The notes beneath the pieces are model-generated. The model saw only the letters and a program-made list of their open reading frames with translations. It did no database searches and had not been told where the DNA came from. A program made the translations under genes and the position numbers. From NCBI GenBank assembly GCA_026399015.1, contig JAPLRS010000011.1, positions 1-64,000 on the forward strand: a stretch of DNA of 64,000 nucleotides. Reading direction: 5' to 3'. Shown one piece after another: positions 9,508-18,678 of the stretch. Within the stretch, counting starts at the first letter, position 1, and each line of letters opens with the position of its first letter. Source of the DNA: Methylococcales bacterium (GTDB lineage: Bacteria > Pseudomonadota > Gammaproteobacteria > Methylococcales > Methylomonadaceae).

Positions 9508-10212
9508 ATGAATACTAAAACGATACAGACTATTAACAATGATGAAATAGAGATCTCTACAAGACGTGATTTTTTAAAAAAATTGGCTTATGGTTCTCTA
9601 CTTACACTAGGTGGAACTGATGTTGCCTCTGCAGCCATCAGAACTATTATTCAACCCCATGAATATGGCCGTGGTCGCGCTTATCATCATCACCCCCAGC
9701 CTATTCATTCTAGATTGCAACACAGTCTTTCAAACAGAAAACCTCAACGCGCAACAAATACTCTTATATCGCATAAGACACTGCATTTTGAGCACACTCA
9801 AACGGGTGATAAATTAAAGTTAACGTACTTTGAAAATGGTCACTACCTTAAAGACGCACTAAAAGAAATAAATCATTTACTTCGCGACTACCATACCAAC
9901 GAAGTACACGCTATTGACACTGCCTTATTAGATCAACTCTTTGATCTTAAACAAACGCTAGGAACCAATAAGCCACTGCATATAGTTTCAGCGTATCGGG
10001 CCCCCATTACCAATGCGATATTACGCAGAAACACTTCAGGGGTAGCAGAACATAGCTTACACATGCAAGGTAAAGCGATTGATATCAGAATTGAGGGCTT
10101 ACAGGCTCATACTATTAAAAACGCGGCGCTAAGTTTAGCGAAAGGGGGCGTAGGCTATTACCCAGAAAGCAACTTTGTACACCTAGATTCTGGTGATGTT
10201 AGAACTTGGTAG
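9508..10212 (+). CDS. MepK-type (YcbK, DUF882) murein DD-endopeptidase
   Basis: A 234-residue peptidase M15-fold protein. The N-terminus has a twin-arginine export signal (STRRDFLKKL followed by a short hydrophobic core). The zinc ligands of the family are visible: H185 and D192 in SLHMQGKAID, and H225 in NFVHLDSG. E. coli MepK cuts peptidoglycan cross-links, including the 3-3 links made by L,D-transpeptidases. The convergent neighbour, 16 bp away, is exactly such a YcbB-type transpeptidase, and ycbB-ycbK are also adjacent in E. coli, so a functional link is likely. The linker after the signal is His/Arg-rich. Confidence 0.88.
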   Translation: MNTKTIQTINNDEIEISTRRDFLKKLAYGSLLTLGGTDVASAAIRTIIQPHEYGRGRAYHHHPQPIHSRLQHSLSNRKPQRATNTLISHKTLHFEHTQTGDKLKLTYFENGHYLKDALKEINHLLRDYHTNEVHAIDTALLDQLFDLKQTLGTNKPLHIVSAYRAPITNAILRRNTSGVAEHSLHMQGKAIDIRIEGLQAHTIKNAALSLAKGGVGYYPESNFVHLDSGDVRTW

Positions 10213-10228
10213 TTTTTTTTAAAATGAC

Positions 10229-12187
10229 TTAAGGCTGTTTATCGGCGTCAAAAAAGTTAACCGTTTTATTTGCAACCACATCCGTAGCCGCCACTGGTGT
10301 GACTTCTGGAGGCGGCGCTAAAATCGCTTGATAGGACACATCTTGTACTTTTTTTAGTTCTGCTTTTAACACATCATCATAAGCATAAATATCTTCATAA
10401 AAAGACAAGTGATCGTTATGATCGACAAATGCCGTAGTATAAAAAAACAATACTGGAATTGATTTTTTTAGCGTTATACGACGATTCTTTTGTGTTTGCA
10501 TCGCTTCATCAATTGCTTCTTTGCTTAGTTGGTTCTTTAAAACAAACTCAGCTAATTGATCCGGATTTTCTACACGCACGCAACCATGGCTAAAATCCCG
10601 ACGCGAGCGACTAAATAAATTACGTGAAGGCGTATCATGTAAATAAACATCATTTTTATTAGGAAACATAAACTTTACTTTTCCTAAAGCATTTTTATTT
10701 CCGGGACGTTGCCTAATTCTCACATTACCCTGATTAAGACCTGCTAAAGCAGCAGATGAATAAGGCACAACCTTAGTCTCACCCCCATCAGTTGCAATCA
10801 TCTCCATATTTTGGCTATCCAAATAGCCAGGATTACCAAGCAACTTAGGTACTATTTCTTTTTTAACGATGTTGTAAGGCACATTCCAATAAGGCATAAA
10901 ATCAATAAAACGCATTTCAGCCATTAATACTGGGGTTTCATTTTTTAGCGCCTTACCAACCACCACGCGCATATTTGGCATATTCGAGTTAATGTCATTA
11001 ACATCGTCAAACGCCCATAATTGAAATGCGGGGATATTAACTATAATTGACGCGCCGTTAACTACTTCCGGTAACCAACGCAAACGTTCCATGGCTAATT
11101 CAATTTGCTCTATACGGTCTTTAATAGGGAAATTAAGTGCAGCAACCGTTCTTTGCCCTAAAATACCATCGGCCTCTATACCATGCCTAGCTTGAAACTT
11201 TTTAATACCAGCGACTAACTTATCGTTATAGTGATCCACTTTTTTAAACTGAGCTTCTGATTCTTTAGGCAAGTCACCTAGTACAACCAAAAGATGAGCC
11301 AAAGCAGGCACCACAGACAAACTATCCCCAGGACGAATTTTATCTATAAAGTTTAAATGGAAATTTGACGCTGCCGTTGGGATATTCTGATAATTAGCCA
11401 ATTCTAATTTTAGCTTTTGATACTGCTTTAATTTGGGCTGAGCTGATTCGGTTAAAGCGTCAATAGTGGCAGATTTATTGTGTTCGTTAATCAACTGAGG
11501 CAAATCAAGCGTTTTTTTAACTCTTAATTTTAGATTGAAATTAATATCTTTTGGATTAACACGGCCGTAATGTAAATCATGTAAAAACCTTATTAACGAT
11601 AAACTAAACGCCATATCGTAACGCACTAACTCTTTATAATTATCAGACGCTATTGCCGTTGCTTTTGTATGCAGTTGTTTTAAGACGTCAAGATCATAAT
11701 CTTCTGCATTAAGGCCGTTTTCAGGGGCTTTAGTAATTAAACTTATTAATTCAAGTGCGTTTTTTTCTGCTTCCGGACTTGAAAACCACAAAAGTTTTAA
11801 ACCAGATAATTTATATAATTCGGCTAGATCATCAGCACGATTTTCAAAATTAGCTCTTTTAAGATAAGGATGCTGTTTTACTGAAATAAGGCTAGCAATC
11901 TCTTTGGCAGTGACCTGGTCGCTATCTAAGGAAGCAACTGTTTCTAGGAGCTGATCAACTAAAGATGTGTCTTTTTCAGCAGTTACATCGGCATAAGAAA
12001 CCGCTTGAATACCATTACCCAACACCAGACCTGTAAAAACAGATAACTTTAGACAATACTTTAGATGCTTAACAAATATCACTCGCACTCTTAACCTATG
12101 ATTTTTTAGATATTTTCGGGTAAATCCGATACGGTATTTTATATTGTGTGTAAACCGCTTAACAAGCAATAATCTGACTAATCGCAT
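10229..12187 (-). CDS. YcbB/LdtD-type L,D-transpeptidase
   Basis: A 652-residue periplasmic enzyme making 3-3 peptidoglycan cross-links. A long basic N-region precedes a hydrophobic export segment at about residues 45-62. A peptidoglycan-binding domain lies near 315-352 (IKKFQARHGIEADGILGQRT). The YkuD catalytic domain has HDTPSRNLFSRSRRDFSHGC, with the nucleophile C536 followed by VRV. The 45-residue positive extension before the hydrophobic core is longer than usual; no internal Met offers a shorter start before the signal segment. It converges on the MepK-type endopeptidase gene, which removes the kind of bond this enzyme makes. Confidence 0.92.
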   Translation of the reverse strand: MRLVRLLLVKRFTHNIKYRIGFTRKYLKNHRLRVRVIFVKHLKYCLKLSVFTGLVLGNGIQAVSYADVTAEKDTSLVDQLLETVASLDSDQVTAKEIASLISVKQHPYLKRANFENRADDLAELYKLSGLKLLWFSSPEAEKNALELISLITKAPENGLNAEDYDLDVLKQLHTKATAIASDNYKELVRYDMAFSLSLIRFLHDLHYGRVNPKDINFNLKLRVKKTLDLPQLINEHNKSATIDALTESAQPKLKQYQKLKLELANYQNIPTAASNFHLNFIDKIRPGDSLSVVPALAHLLVVLGDLPKESEAQFKKVDHYNDKLVAGIKKFQARHGIEADGILGQRTVAALNFPIKDRIEQIELAMERLRWLPEVVNGASIIVNIPAFQLWAFDDVNDINSNMPNMRVVVGKALKNETPVLMAEMRFIDFMPYWNVPYNIVKKEIVPKLLGNPGYLDSQNMEMIATDGGETKVVPYSSAALAGLNQGNVRIRQRPGNKNALGKVKFMFPNKNDVYLHDTPSRNLFSRSRRDFSHGCVRVENPDQLAEFVLKNQLSKEAIDEAMQTQKNRRITLKKSIPVLFFYTTAFVDHNDHLSFYEDIYAYDDVLKAELKKVQDVSYQAILAPPPEVTPVAATDVVANKTVNFFDADKQP

Positions 12188-12269
12188 CTAATATAATTAA
12201 AATGATTTTACTGCATTTTGGCCAAGCTTTTTAATATTAAAGCTAAAATCAGACATTTAAAAATATACC

Positions 12270-13307
12270 TTAACAAATCCTAGGCAAGGAATCCGCCTCT
12301 AGCTCCTGCAAAATGCGTTCACCACCCAATTCGGTCTCCAAAAAGGCTTGGGCTCGGCCCTCTTCTATTCGCCCAACAATAGCCGATTCAAAATAGCCTA
12401 GTTGCTGTAACTTATTAACTGCCTGTGCTGCAAACTCTGGAGCAATAACCGCTAAAACGCGCCCTTCACATGCCATGTATAATGGATCGTAACCTAATAA
12501 ATCGCAGACTACCTTTACTTGCTCATTCACTGGAATAGTTTGTTCATACAAACGCACTGAGCACTTGATAACTTGCGCTATCTCATGGACTATTGTGGCA
12601 ACGCCGCCTCGAGTTGGATCTCTCATAAAACGCAATCCATCAAGGTCTTGCAATGCTTGAGTAATAGGCAATACAGAAGCTGCATCTGATTTTAATGTAC
12701 CACTCAGACCAAATTGTTCTCTAGCCAACATAACAGCAGTGCCGTGGTCACCTACGGATCCACTTAAGATAATCAAATCCCCGATTTGTATTTGTTTTAA
12801 ACCTAATCTTTTTTTAGATATTCGCTGACCAATACCAGTGGTGGCAAAATAAATCCCACCCCCTTGACCACGGCGCAATACTTTAGTATCTCCGGCTACA
12901 ATCTTGACATTACAGGCCTTGCAAGCTAGTGCCATACTTTGCACAACCCTTTCCAATACCTTTAATTCTAAACCCTCTTCAATAAAAGTATTTAGGGTTA
13001 AATATAAGGGCGTTGCGCCCGATACTGCAAGATCGTTTACTGTGCCATGCACGGCTAAACTTCCAATATCTCCACCCGGAAACTCTAAGGGTTCAACCGT
13101 AAACCCATCGGTAGTAACAACGAGTTCGGTCAAATTGTCGGCTAAAGGTATAAATGCGGCGTCAGCATTCGTATCCAACAAGTCATTTTGTAAATGCCGA
13201 ACGAAAATTTGCTCAATCAACTCCCTCATAAAACGCCCACCATTTCCATGGGCTAGTGATACAGTCTGATCGGCAAAATTATTTGGCTTGGAGAATCTTT
13301 GCGTCAT
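12270..13307 (-). CDS. hypE: Hydrogenase maturation factor HypE
   Basis: A 345-residue protein of the PurM/ThiL fold. HypE dehydrates a carbamoyl group on its own C-terminal cysteine to a thiocyanate, which becomes a cyanide ligand of the [NiFe]-hydrogenase iron. The C-terminus is PRIC with the terminal Cys, and HGNGGRFM, RDPTRGGVAT and GDTKV are typical of the family. No other hyp or hydrogenase structural gene lies within the window, which is unusual since hypE is normally grouped with hypF, C and D. It is divergent from the aldolase gene at 13403. Confidence 0.93.
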   Translation of the reverse strand: MTQRFSKPNNFADQTVSLAHGNGGRFMRELIEQIFVRHLQNDLLDTNADAAFIPLADNLTELVVTTDGFTVEPLEFPGGDIGSLAVHGTVNDLAVSGATPLYLTLNTFIEEGLELKVLERVVQSMALACKACNVKIVAGDTKVLRRGQGGGIYFATTGIGQRISKKRLGLKQIQIGDLIILSGSVGDHGTAVMLAREQFGLSGTLKSDAASVLPITQALQDLDGLRFMRDPTRGGVATIVHEIAQVIKCSVRLYEQTIPVNEQVKVVCDLLGYDPLYMACEGRVLAVIAPEFAAQAVNKLQQLGYFESAIVGRIEEGRAQAFLETELGGERILQELEADSLPRIC

Positions 13308-13402
13308 TTACAAATTAAATTAAGTGCGTCTATTAAAATATTATTTAGTGGTTTCAGTGGGCAATTGTTAAAATTGCCTAATACTGATTTAGGATGATTA
13401 CT

Positions 13403-14077
13403 ATGTTCGAGCTTTATCTTGATACAACTGACCTTCAACAAATTTCCCGTTTTAATAAAAGCCTACCCTTAAAAGGCATCACTACTAATCCTAGTATCCT
13501 TGCTAAATCAGGCATTGGACTTAATGATACCTTAAGTGAATGCACAAAAATCTTAGGTCCAGAAACTCGCTTTCATGTGCAAACTGTCAGCAAAACTACT
13601 CAAGAAATCATTAAAGAAGCAGAAGTATTGCATCAACTACCTTATGACATCGTTGTAAAAATTCCAGCAACTGAAATAGGCCTGGCAGCCATCAAGCACA
13701 TAAAAACTAACAACAAACCCGTACTTGCAACTGCTATTTACTCTGTACAACAAGGTTTTTTAGCCGCGCTATGCGGAGCAGACTACCTAGCACCCTATGT
13801 TAACCGAATTGATGCAATGGGCGCGAATGGTATTGACGTAGTAGCAGATATTCAACGTTTACTTGAACGACACAATTTAAGTTCTAAGTTGTTACCCGCC
13901 AGCTTTAAAAACACTCGACAAGTCATGGAAATACTTAAACTAGGTGTTGAATCTATTACCTTACCCGTAGATGTTGCAGCTCAACTCTTTGCCCATCCAT
14001 CTGTACAGCCGGCAGTTGATCAATTTGATCAGGACTGGCAAGCGGTTTTTGGCGACAAATTAAGTTTCGAAAGCTAA
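13403..14077 (+). CDS. Fructose-6-phosphate aldolase (transaldolase-like FSA)
   Basis: A 224-residue class I aldolase closely resembling E. coli FsaA (220 residues): ELYLDT at the start, GITTNPS, DIVVKIPAT with the Schiff-base lysine K86, YVNRID, and ASFKNTRQ. FSA splits fructose-6-phosphate into dihydroxyacetone and glyceraldehyde-3-phosphate; some family members act as small transaldolases instead. The ATG at 13394 has no room for a ribosome site, while ATG 13403 has AGGATGA upstream and gives a start like the E. coli protein, so I use 13403. It is transcribed away from hypE. Confidence 0.9.
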   Translation: MFELYLDTTDLQQISRFNKSLPLKGITTNPSILAKSGIGLNDTLSECTKILGPETRFHVQTVSKTTQEIIKEAEVLHQLPYDIVVKIPATEIGLAAIKHIKTNNKPVLATAIYSVQQGFLAALCGADYLAPYVNRIDAMGANGIDVVADIQRLLERHNLSSKLLPASFKNTRQVMEILKLGVESITLPVDVAAQLFAHPSVQPAVDQFDQDWQAVFGDKLSFES

Positions 14078-14100
14078 TAGATCTTGTCAAATATTAGTAC

Positions 14101-14604
14101 TTACTTTGCTTTAGCTAGAACTTCTAATTGCGTTAAATACAGCCGCATATCAAACTCAAGCTGATGATACCGCGGCTCCATGTATTCACATAGCTTATAA
14201 AATGCTTTGTTATGTTGCTTTTCTCTTAAATGAGCCAACTCATGCACAACAATCATTCTTAAAAAATCTACCGAGCTACTTTTAAATACAGAGCCAACTC
14301 GTATTTCATTTTTTGCTTTTAATTGACTGCCTTGCACTCTTGATACAAAGGTATGCAACCCTAATGCTTGATGTACAACATCTATCTTATCGTCATAGAC
14401 CACTTTACTTAAAGGACTTGATTGACGAAGATACTGATTCTTTATAGACATAACATAAGTATATAAAGCTTTATCTGTTTTAATATCATGACTCAACGTA
14501 TATTTTTTAAGCAGATAATCATTCAACTTATCAGAATCAATCAGTTGCTGGACTTGCTCTTGTACTTTAGTAGAATAGCCGGCTAGGTATTTCAAATTCG
14601 ACAT
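14101..14604 (-). CDS. YgjP-like (DUF45) metallopeptidase
   Basis: A 167-residue soluble protein with the zinc motif VVHELAHLREKQHNKAFY; the HExxH box is at 121-125 and the third ligand His lies in EKQHN. This is the M48-related YgjP/WLM-type fold. Substrates are unknown. The gene follows the DUF5710 gene on the same strand after 25 bp and may be cotranscribed with it. It converges on the aldolase gene with a 23-bp gap. Confidence 0.8.
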   Translation of the reverse strand: MSNLKYLAGYSTKVQEQVQQLIDSDKLNDYLLKKYTLSHDIKTDKALYTYVMSIKNQYLRQSSPLSKVVYDDKIDVVHQALGLHTFVSRVQGSQLKAKNEIRVGSVFKSSSVDFLRMIVVHELAHLREKQHNKAFYKLCEYMEPRYHQLEFDMRLYLTQLEVLAKAK

Positions 14605-14629
14605 ATTAAAACTCTACACTTCTGCTTTA

Positions 14630-14932
14630 TTATTCCCATGGTGGCAAATCTCCATCATAAGCAACAAAGTTTTTATCTGTAGGAAAAGTCACCGCCCCAG
14701 ACTGCGATTTTTTACCCGCACTAACAAGTAAAGTATCCTGAAGAATCGTCGTTAAATTTTGGGTATCGACTTGATCACTTGCAGACTCTATTCGCCAAGC
14801 ATCAAATAAAAAAACATCTACGTTCGCAGGGACATACCATTTTTTTTGAGTTGGATCCCATCTTGCACCAAGCGCCTTAGCCGCATCTTTTTGAGCATAG
14901 GGTACATTAAGATATGTTTTTGAATTAAGCAT
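14630..14932 (-). CDS. Small DUF5710-domain protein
   Basis: 100 residues. The first 45 match the DUF5710 module (YLNVPYAQKDAAKALGARWD, then KKWYVPA), which elsewhere is attached to primases, Toprim proteins and plasmid transfer proteins. Here it stands alone with a 50-residue tail of no known type. It may be a DNA- or nucleotide-associated accessory protein; the function is unknown. It sits immediately upstream of the YgjP-like gene. Confidence 0.75.
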   Translation of the reverse strand: MLNSKTYLNVPYAQKDAAKALGARWDPTQKKWYVPANVDVFLFDAWRIESASDQVDTQNLTTILQDTLLVSAGKKSQSGAVTFPTDKNFVAYDGDLPPWE

Positions 14933-15030
14933 TATTGAACAAAAATCACTTTATAAAATAAGCGTTATTGTAAAACATTCAGTATCACTTCTAAGTATAA
15001 TTTTAGGGACAATCTCCGGACCCACTCATA

Positions 15031-15065
15031 TTGTCACAATAAAGTAACAAGTGGTTTGTTATAAT
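15031..15065 (+). promoter_or_regulatory. Candidate PHO-box promoter of phoBR
   Basis: TTGTCAC AATA AAGTAAC (15031-15048) resembles the two 7-bp PhoB half-sites spaced by 4 bp; the first half fits well, the second only partly. An exact TATAAT follows at 15060-15065, 11 bp downstream, which is the usual geometry where PhoB replaces a -35 element. This suggests autoregulation. Confidence 0.5.
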
Positions 15066-15099
15066 GCGCTTTGTTTTTATTTAATTATTATTAATAATA

Positions 15100-15792
15100 A
15101 TGTCTAATTTTAATATTCTCGTTGTTGAAGATGAAGACGCTATCAGAGGCATGTTGATGATGGTGTTAGAACAAGCTGGATTTGCACCCTTTGCTGCTGC
15201 AGATGCTGAAGAAGCACAAAAACAACTCGATGAAAGATCACACGATCTCATACTTTTAGACTGGATGCTGCCTGGCATTAGTGGTGCCGAATGGGCAAGA
15301 CGCTTAAAGAAAGAAGCGGTGTATAAAGATATCCCCATCATTCTATTAACTGCACGCGGTGAAGAAGAAGATAAAGTGAAAGGTTTAGAAATTGGTGCAG
15401 ATGACTACATGACCAAACCTTTTTCACCCAAAGAACTTATCGCCCGTATTCGAGCTGTATTACGCCGTAGCGGAAAAATACAAGGTCAAGTACAAATTAG
15501 CTTAGGTGACTTAACCCTTGATACCGAACAACATAGACTCACCATTGGCGACAAGCAATTAGAAGTGAGCCCTACTGAATTTCGGTTGATGCATTTTTTT
15601 ATGACACACCCAGATAAAGTGTACACTCGTACCCAATTGCTTGATCAAGTCTGGGGACGCAGTGTCTACATTGAGGAACGCACTATTGATGTTCATATTC
15701 GTCGTTTAAGAAAAATATTAGAAGAATACGGCAGAGAAGATCTAGTTCAAACGGTAAGAGGTTTTGGTTATCGATTTTCTTTAGTAGATTAA
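15100..15792 (+). CDS. phoB: Phosphate regulon response regulator PhoB
   Basis: A 230-residue OmpR-type response regulator. The receiver domain has VVEDEDAIR, the phosphoacceptor D54 ([10 protein letters not shown]) and MTKPFSPKE. The winged-helix DNA-binding domain follows from about residue 130, with [19 protein letters not shown], which is close to PhoB proteins. It activates phosphate-starvation genes after phosphorylation by PhoR, encoded 4 bp downstream. Confidence 0.93.
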   Translation: MSNFNILVVEDEDAIRGMLMMVLEQAGFAPFAAADAEEAQKQLDERSHDLILLDWMLPGISGAEWARRLKKEAVYKDIPIILLTARGEEEDKVKGLEIGADDYMTKPFSPKELIARIRAVLRRSGKIQGQVQISLGDLTLDTEQHRLTIGDKQLEVSPTEFRLMHFFMTHPDKVYTRTQLLDQVWGRSVYIEERTIDVHIRRLRKILEEYGREDLVQTVRGFGYRFSLVD

Positions 15793-15796
15793 ATAT

Positions 15797-17074
15797 ATGC
15801 GCGTTTGGGGGACTGAAATCACCAACATTACCATTCTATTATTATTAGCTTTGATAATAGGCGGAGTTACAGGTCATGTAGTTGGTTTATTATTCTTACT
15901 AATGCTCAGTATTATTGTTCATCAATTTATTCAAATTAATCGTTTTGAAAAATGGATTAGACAAGGTGGTAGCATCAAATACCCAAAGGCAAAAGGGGTT
16001 TGGGAAGAGATTTACTACCATATTTATCGACTTAAAAAAAACGAAAAGCGTCGCAAGAAAAAACTCCGAGTAATTATTGACCAATTTAGACAATCAACTG
16101 AGGCGCTACCTGATGCCGTTATCATTCTAGGTGAACATGACGAAATTGACTGGTCTAATAAAGCAGCAAGACAGGTCTTTGGCCTAAAGACTTCAGATAA
16201 AGGCCAGCGCATCCCAAACTTGATCCGCTTTCCTGAGTTTATTCGCTATTTAAAATCAGCGAATTATAAACAATCCGTTATTTTACCCTCACCTCTAGAC
16301 AGTAAAATATCTCTAGAAGTGCGCGTTATTCCTTATGGTGCGGGTCTGCGCTTACTCTTAGCTCAAGATGTGACCCAACTAAAACAAATGGAGAGAATGC
16401 GTAAAGACTTCGTAGCTAATGTATCTCATGAGCTAAGAACGCCACTCACTGTACTAAAAGGTTATATTGAAACCTTACAAGACATGGATGATGAAAACTC
16501 GCCCTTGTTGACTAGCTCATTTATCCAAATGCACAATCAAACTGAGCGTATGCAGCATTTAGTGGATGACTTGCTATTATTAGCGCGTTTAGAAACGCAA
16601 CAAAAGAAAACCAAATGCGTTCATGTTCCCGAACTATTAACGCAAATTTGTAAAGAAGGGGACTCGTTAGGTCTTTCTAATAATCGCATTCAACTCACCT
16701 TGGATACAACTGCCAACATAGTAGGCGAAGAGCAAGAACTGCGTAGTGCTTTTACAAATTTAGTGAGTAATGCCCTGAAATATTCAACTGACGAAACTAC
16801 TGTAAAAGTTCGCTGGTATCAAGACACACACTTCGTGATTTTAACAGTAGAAGATCAGGGTGAAGGTATCGCGTCACATGATATTCCTAAAATTACCGAA
16901 CGCTTCTACCGTGTTGAAACCAAACACCTTAAAAAAGTAAGTGGCACTGGCTTAGGTTTAGCCATTGTAAAACACGTACTCATGCGCCATGATGCCCACC
17001 TAAGAATAACCAGCGAACTGTCTGTTGGCAGTTGCTTTACTTGCTATTTCCCAATTAAAAGAATTTGTAACTAA
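15797..17074 (+). CDS. phoR: Phosphate regulon sensor histidine kinase PhoR
   Basis: 425 residues, near the E. coli PhoR length of 431. Two N-terminal membrane helices (about 10-45) precede a PAS-like region, a HisKA dimer domain with the phosphorylated H211 in DFVANVSHELRTPL, and an HATPase domain with NLVSNALKYS, EDQGEGI and GTGLGLAIVKH. It forms one transcript with phoB. Its last four bases overlap the end of the convergent flavoprotein gene. Confidence 0.93.
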   Translation: MRVWGTEITNITILLLLALIIGGVTGHVVGLLFLLMLSIIVHQFIQINRFEKWIRQGGSIKYPKAKGVWEEIYYHIYRLKKNEKRRKKKLRVIIDQFRQSTEALPDAVIILGEHDEIDWSNKAARQVFGLKTSDKGQRIPNLIRFPEFIRYLKSANYKQSVILPSPLDSKISLEVRVIPYGAGLRLLLAQDVTQLKQMERMRKDFVANVSHELRTPLTVLKGYIETLQDMDDENSPLLTSSFIQMHNQTERMQHLVDDLLLLARLETQQKKTKCVHVPELLTQICKEGDSLGLSNNRIQLTLDTTANIVGEEQELRSAFTNLVSNALKYSTDETTVKVRWYQDTHFVILTVEDQGEGIASHDIPKITERFYRVETKHLKKVSGTGLGLAIVKHVLMRHDAHLRITSELSVGSCFTCYFPIKRICN

Positions 17075-18678
17075 TTTATATCTGCCAATATTGCCAAAGC
17101 CACAGCCTCGGCAACCTTAATACCATCGACACCTGCTGATAGAATTCCACCTGCATACCCCGCACCCTCTCCTGCAGGATACAAGCCTTTCGTATTAATA
17201 CTTTGAAACTGCTCATTACGCTTAATACGGATAGGCGATGAGGTTCGCGTCTCAACCCCAGTTAAAACCGCATCCGCCATCGCAAAACCTTTAATTTTTT
17301 TATCAAAGGCCGGTAATGCTTCTCTTATTGCTACAATCGCATAATCAGGCAAAGCTGTACTTAAATCACCTAATTTAACCCCGGGAGTATAAGAAGGTTG
17401 CACAGAACCCAAAGCAGTAGAGGGTTTGTTAGCAATAAAATCTCCAACTAATTGCCCAGGCGCTTGATAAGTTTCACCGCCCAATACATAAGCCCTAGCC
17501 TCTAATTGGCGCTGAAAATCAATACCTGCTAAAGGATGTCCCGGGTAGTCTTCTGGTGTTATGCCCACCACAATACCGCTATTCGCATTACGTTCATTTC
17601 GCGAATACTGACTCATACCGTTAGTCACTACATGACCAACTTCAGAAGTGGCTGCCACAACAGTGCCTCCCGGACACATACAAAAACTATAAACCGCCCG
17701 CCCATTTTTACAATGATGCACCAATTTATAATCTGCGGCTCCCAATAAAGGATGTCCCGCATTTTTACCAAACCGACATTTATCAATTAAGGATTGGGGA
17801 TGCTCTATTCTAAAACCTACCGAAAAAGGTTTCGCCTCGATATAAACTCCTTTTTCATACAGCATTTTGAATGTATCTCGCGCACTATGTCCAACGGCTA
17901 GTACGACGTGTTGACTACTTAAAGTTTCACCATTAGCCAAAGTAACACCAACCACATGACCTTGCTCAATGTTAAGCGTATCTACCCGACTCTGAAAGCG
18001 TATCTCTCCACCCAATGATTCGATAGTTGCACGCATTTGTTCAACCATGGATACCAATTTAAAAGTACCAATATGGGGCTTACTGACATGCAAAATCTCA
18101 GTTGGGGCCCCAGCTTTAACAAATTCCGTGAGCACTTTTCGACCATAATGATTAGGGTCTTTAATTTGTGTATAAAGTTTACCGTCAGAAAATGTACCCG
18201 CCCCACCCTCTCCGAATTGCACATTAGACTCAGGGTTAAAGATACTTTTTCGCCATAAACCAAAGGTATCTTTAGTACGCTCTCTCACTTCTTTACCGCG
18301 TTCTAAAATGATTGGGTTAAAGCCCATTTGCGCCAATATTAACCCCACAAACAATCCGCATGGCCCCATACCTATTACTAGGGGTCTGTCTTTTAAATTC
18401 TCAGGGGCTTGCGCTACAAATTTATAAGTAGTATCTGGTGTTATAGAAATACCTGAATCAATCTCTAAATGGGCCAAATAGGCCTCTTGATTGGCAATTT
18501 CAACATCCAAGGTATAAACCAAATAAATCTCAGCTTTCTTTCTAGCATCATGGCCTTGGCGAAATACTGTGTATGAAACTAACTGCTCAGCCTTAATTCC
18601 CAACCGTTTAAGAATAGCGTTTTTAAGATCAACATCTGAATGGTCTAAGGGAAGTTTAAGTTCGGTAATTCTTAACAT
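17071..18678 (-). CDS. COG2509 FAD-dependent dehydrogenase-like protein
   Basis: A 535-residue flavoprotein of the uncharacterised COG2509 family. A ferredoxin-like N-terminal domain of about 95 residues precedes a Rossmann motif (PLVIGMGPCGLFVGLILA, about 100-117). Other family landmarks are FGEGGAGTFSDGKLYT, the conserved FCMCPGG, and the C-terminal GEGAGYAGGI, which helps bind FAD. Substrate is unknown. Its stop overlaps the phoR stop by four bases, a tail-to-tail arrangement. Confidence 0.88.
   Translation of the reverse strand: MLRITELKLPLDHSDVDLKNAILKRLGIKAEQLVSYTVFRQGHDARKKAEIYLVYTLDVEIANQEAYLAHLEIDSGISITPDTTYKFVAQAPENLKDRPLVIGMGPCGLFVGLILAQMGFNPIILERGKEVRERTKDTFGLWRKSIFNPESNVQFGEGGAGTFSDGKLYTQIKDPNHYGRKVLTEFVKAGAPTEILHVSKPHIGTFKLVSMVEQMRATIESLGGEIRFQSRVDTLNIEQGHVVGVTLANGETLSSQHVVLAVGHSARDTFKMLYEKGVYIEAKPFSVGFRIEHPQSLIDKCRFGKNAGHPLLGAADYKLVHHCKNGRAVYSFCMCPGGTVVAATSEVGHVVTNGMSQYSRNERNANSGIVVGITPEDYPGHPLAGIDFQRQLEARAYVLGGETYQAPGQLVGDFIANKPSTALGSVQPSYTPGVKLGDLSTALPDYAIVAIREALPAFDKKIKGFAMADAVLTGVETRTSSPIRIKRNEQFQSINTKGLYPAGEGAGYAGGILSAGVDGIKVAEAVALAILADIN

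Noticed and set aside
12225-12244. AGCTTT/AAAGCT inverted repeat as hypE terminator
   Set aside because: Six A/T-heavy pairs with no T-run on the minus strand; expected by chance in this AT-rich gap.
13394-13402. Upstream ATG for the aldolase
   Set aside because: It overlaps its own would-be ribosome site; ATG 13403 fits both the site and the E. coli protein length.
15081-15341. 86-codon minus-strand frame
   Set aside because: It lies antisense to phoB, with no ribosome site or recognisable protein.
17982-18263. 93-codon second minus-strand frame
   Set aside because: It is an off-frame shadow inside the COG2509 flavoprotein gene.
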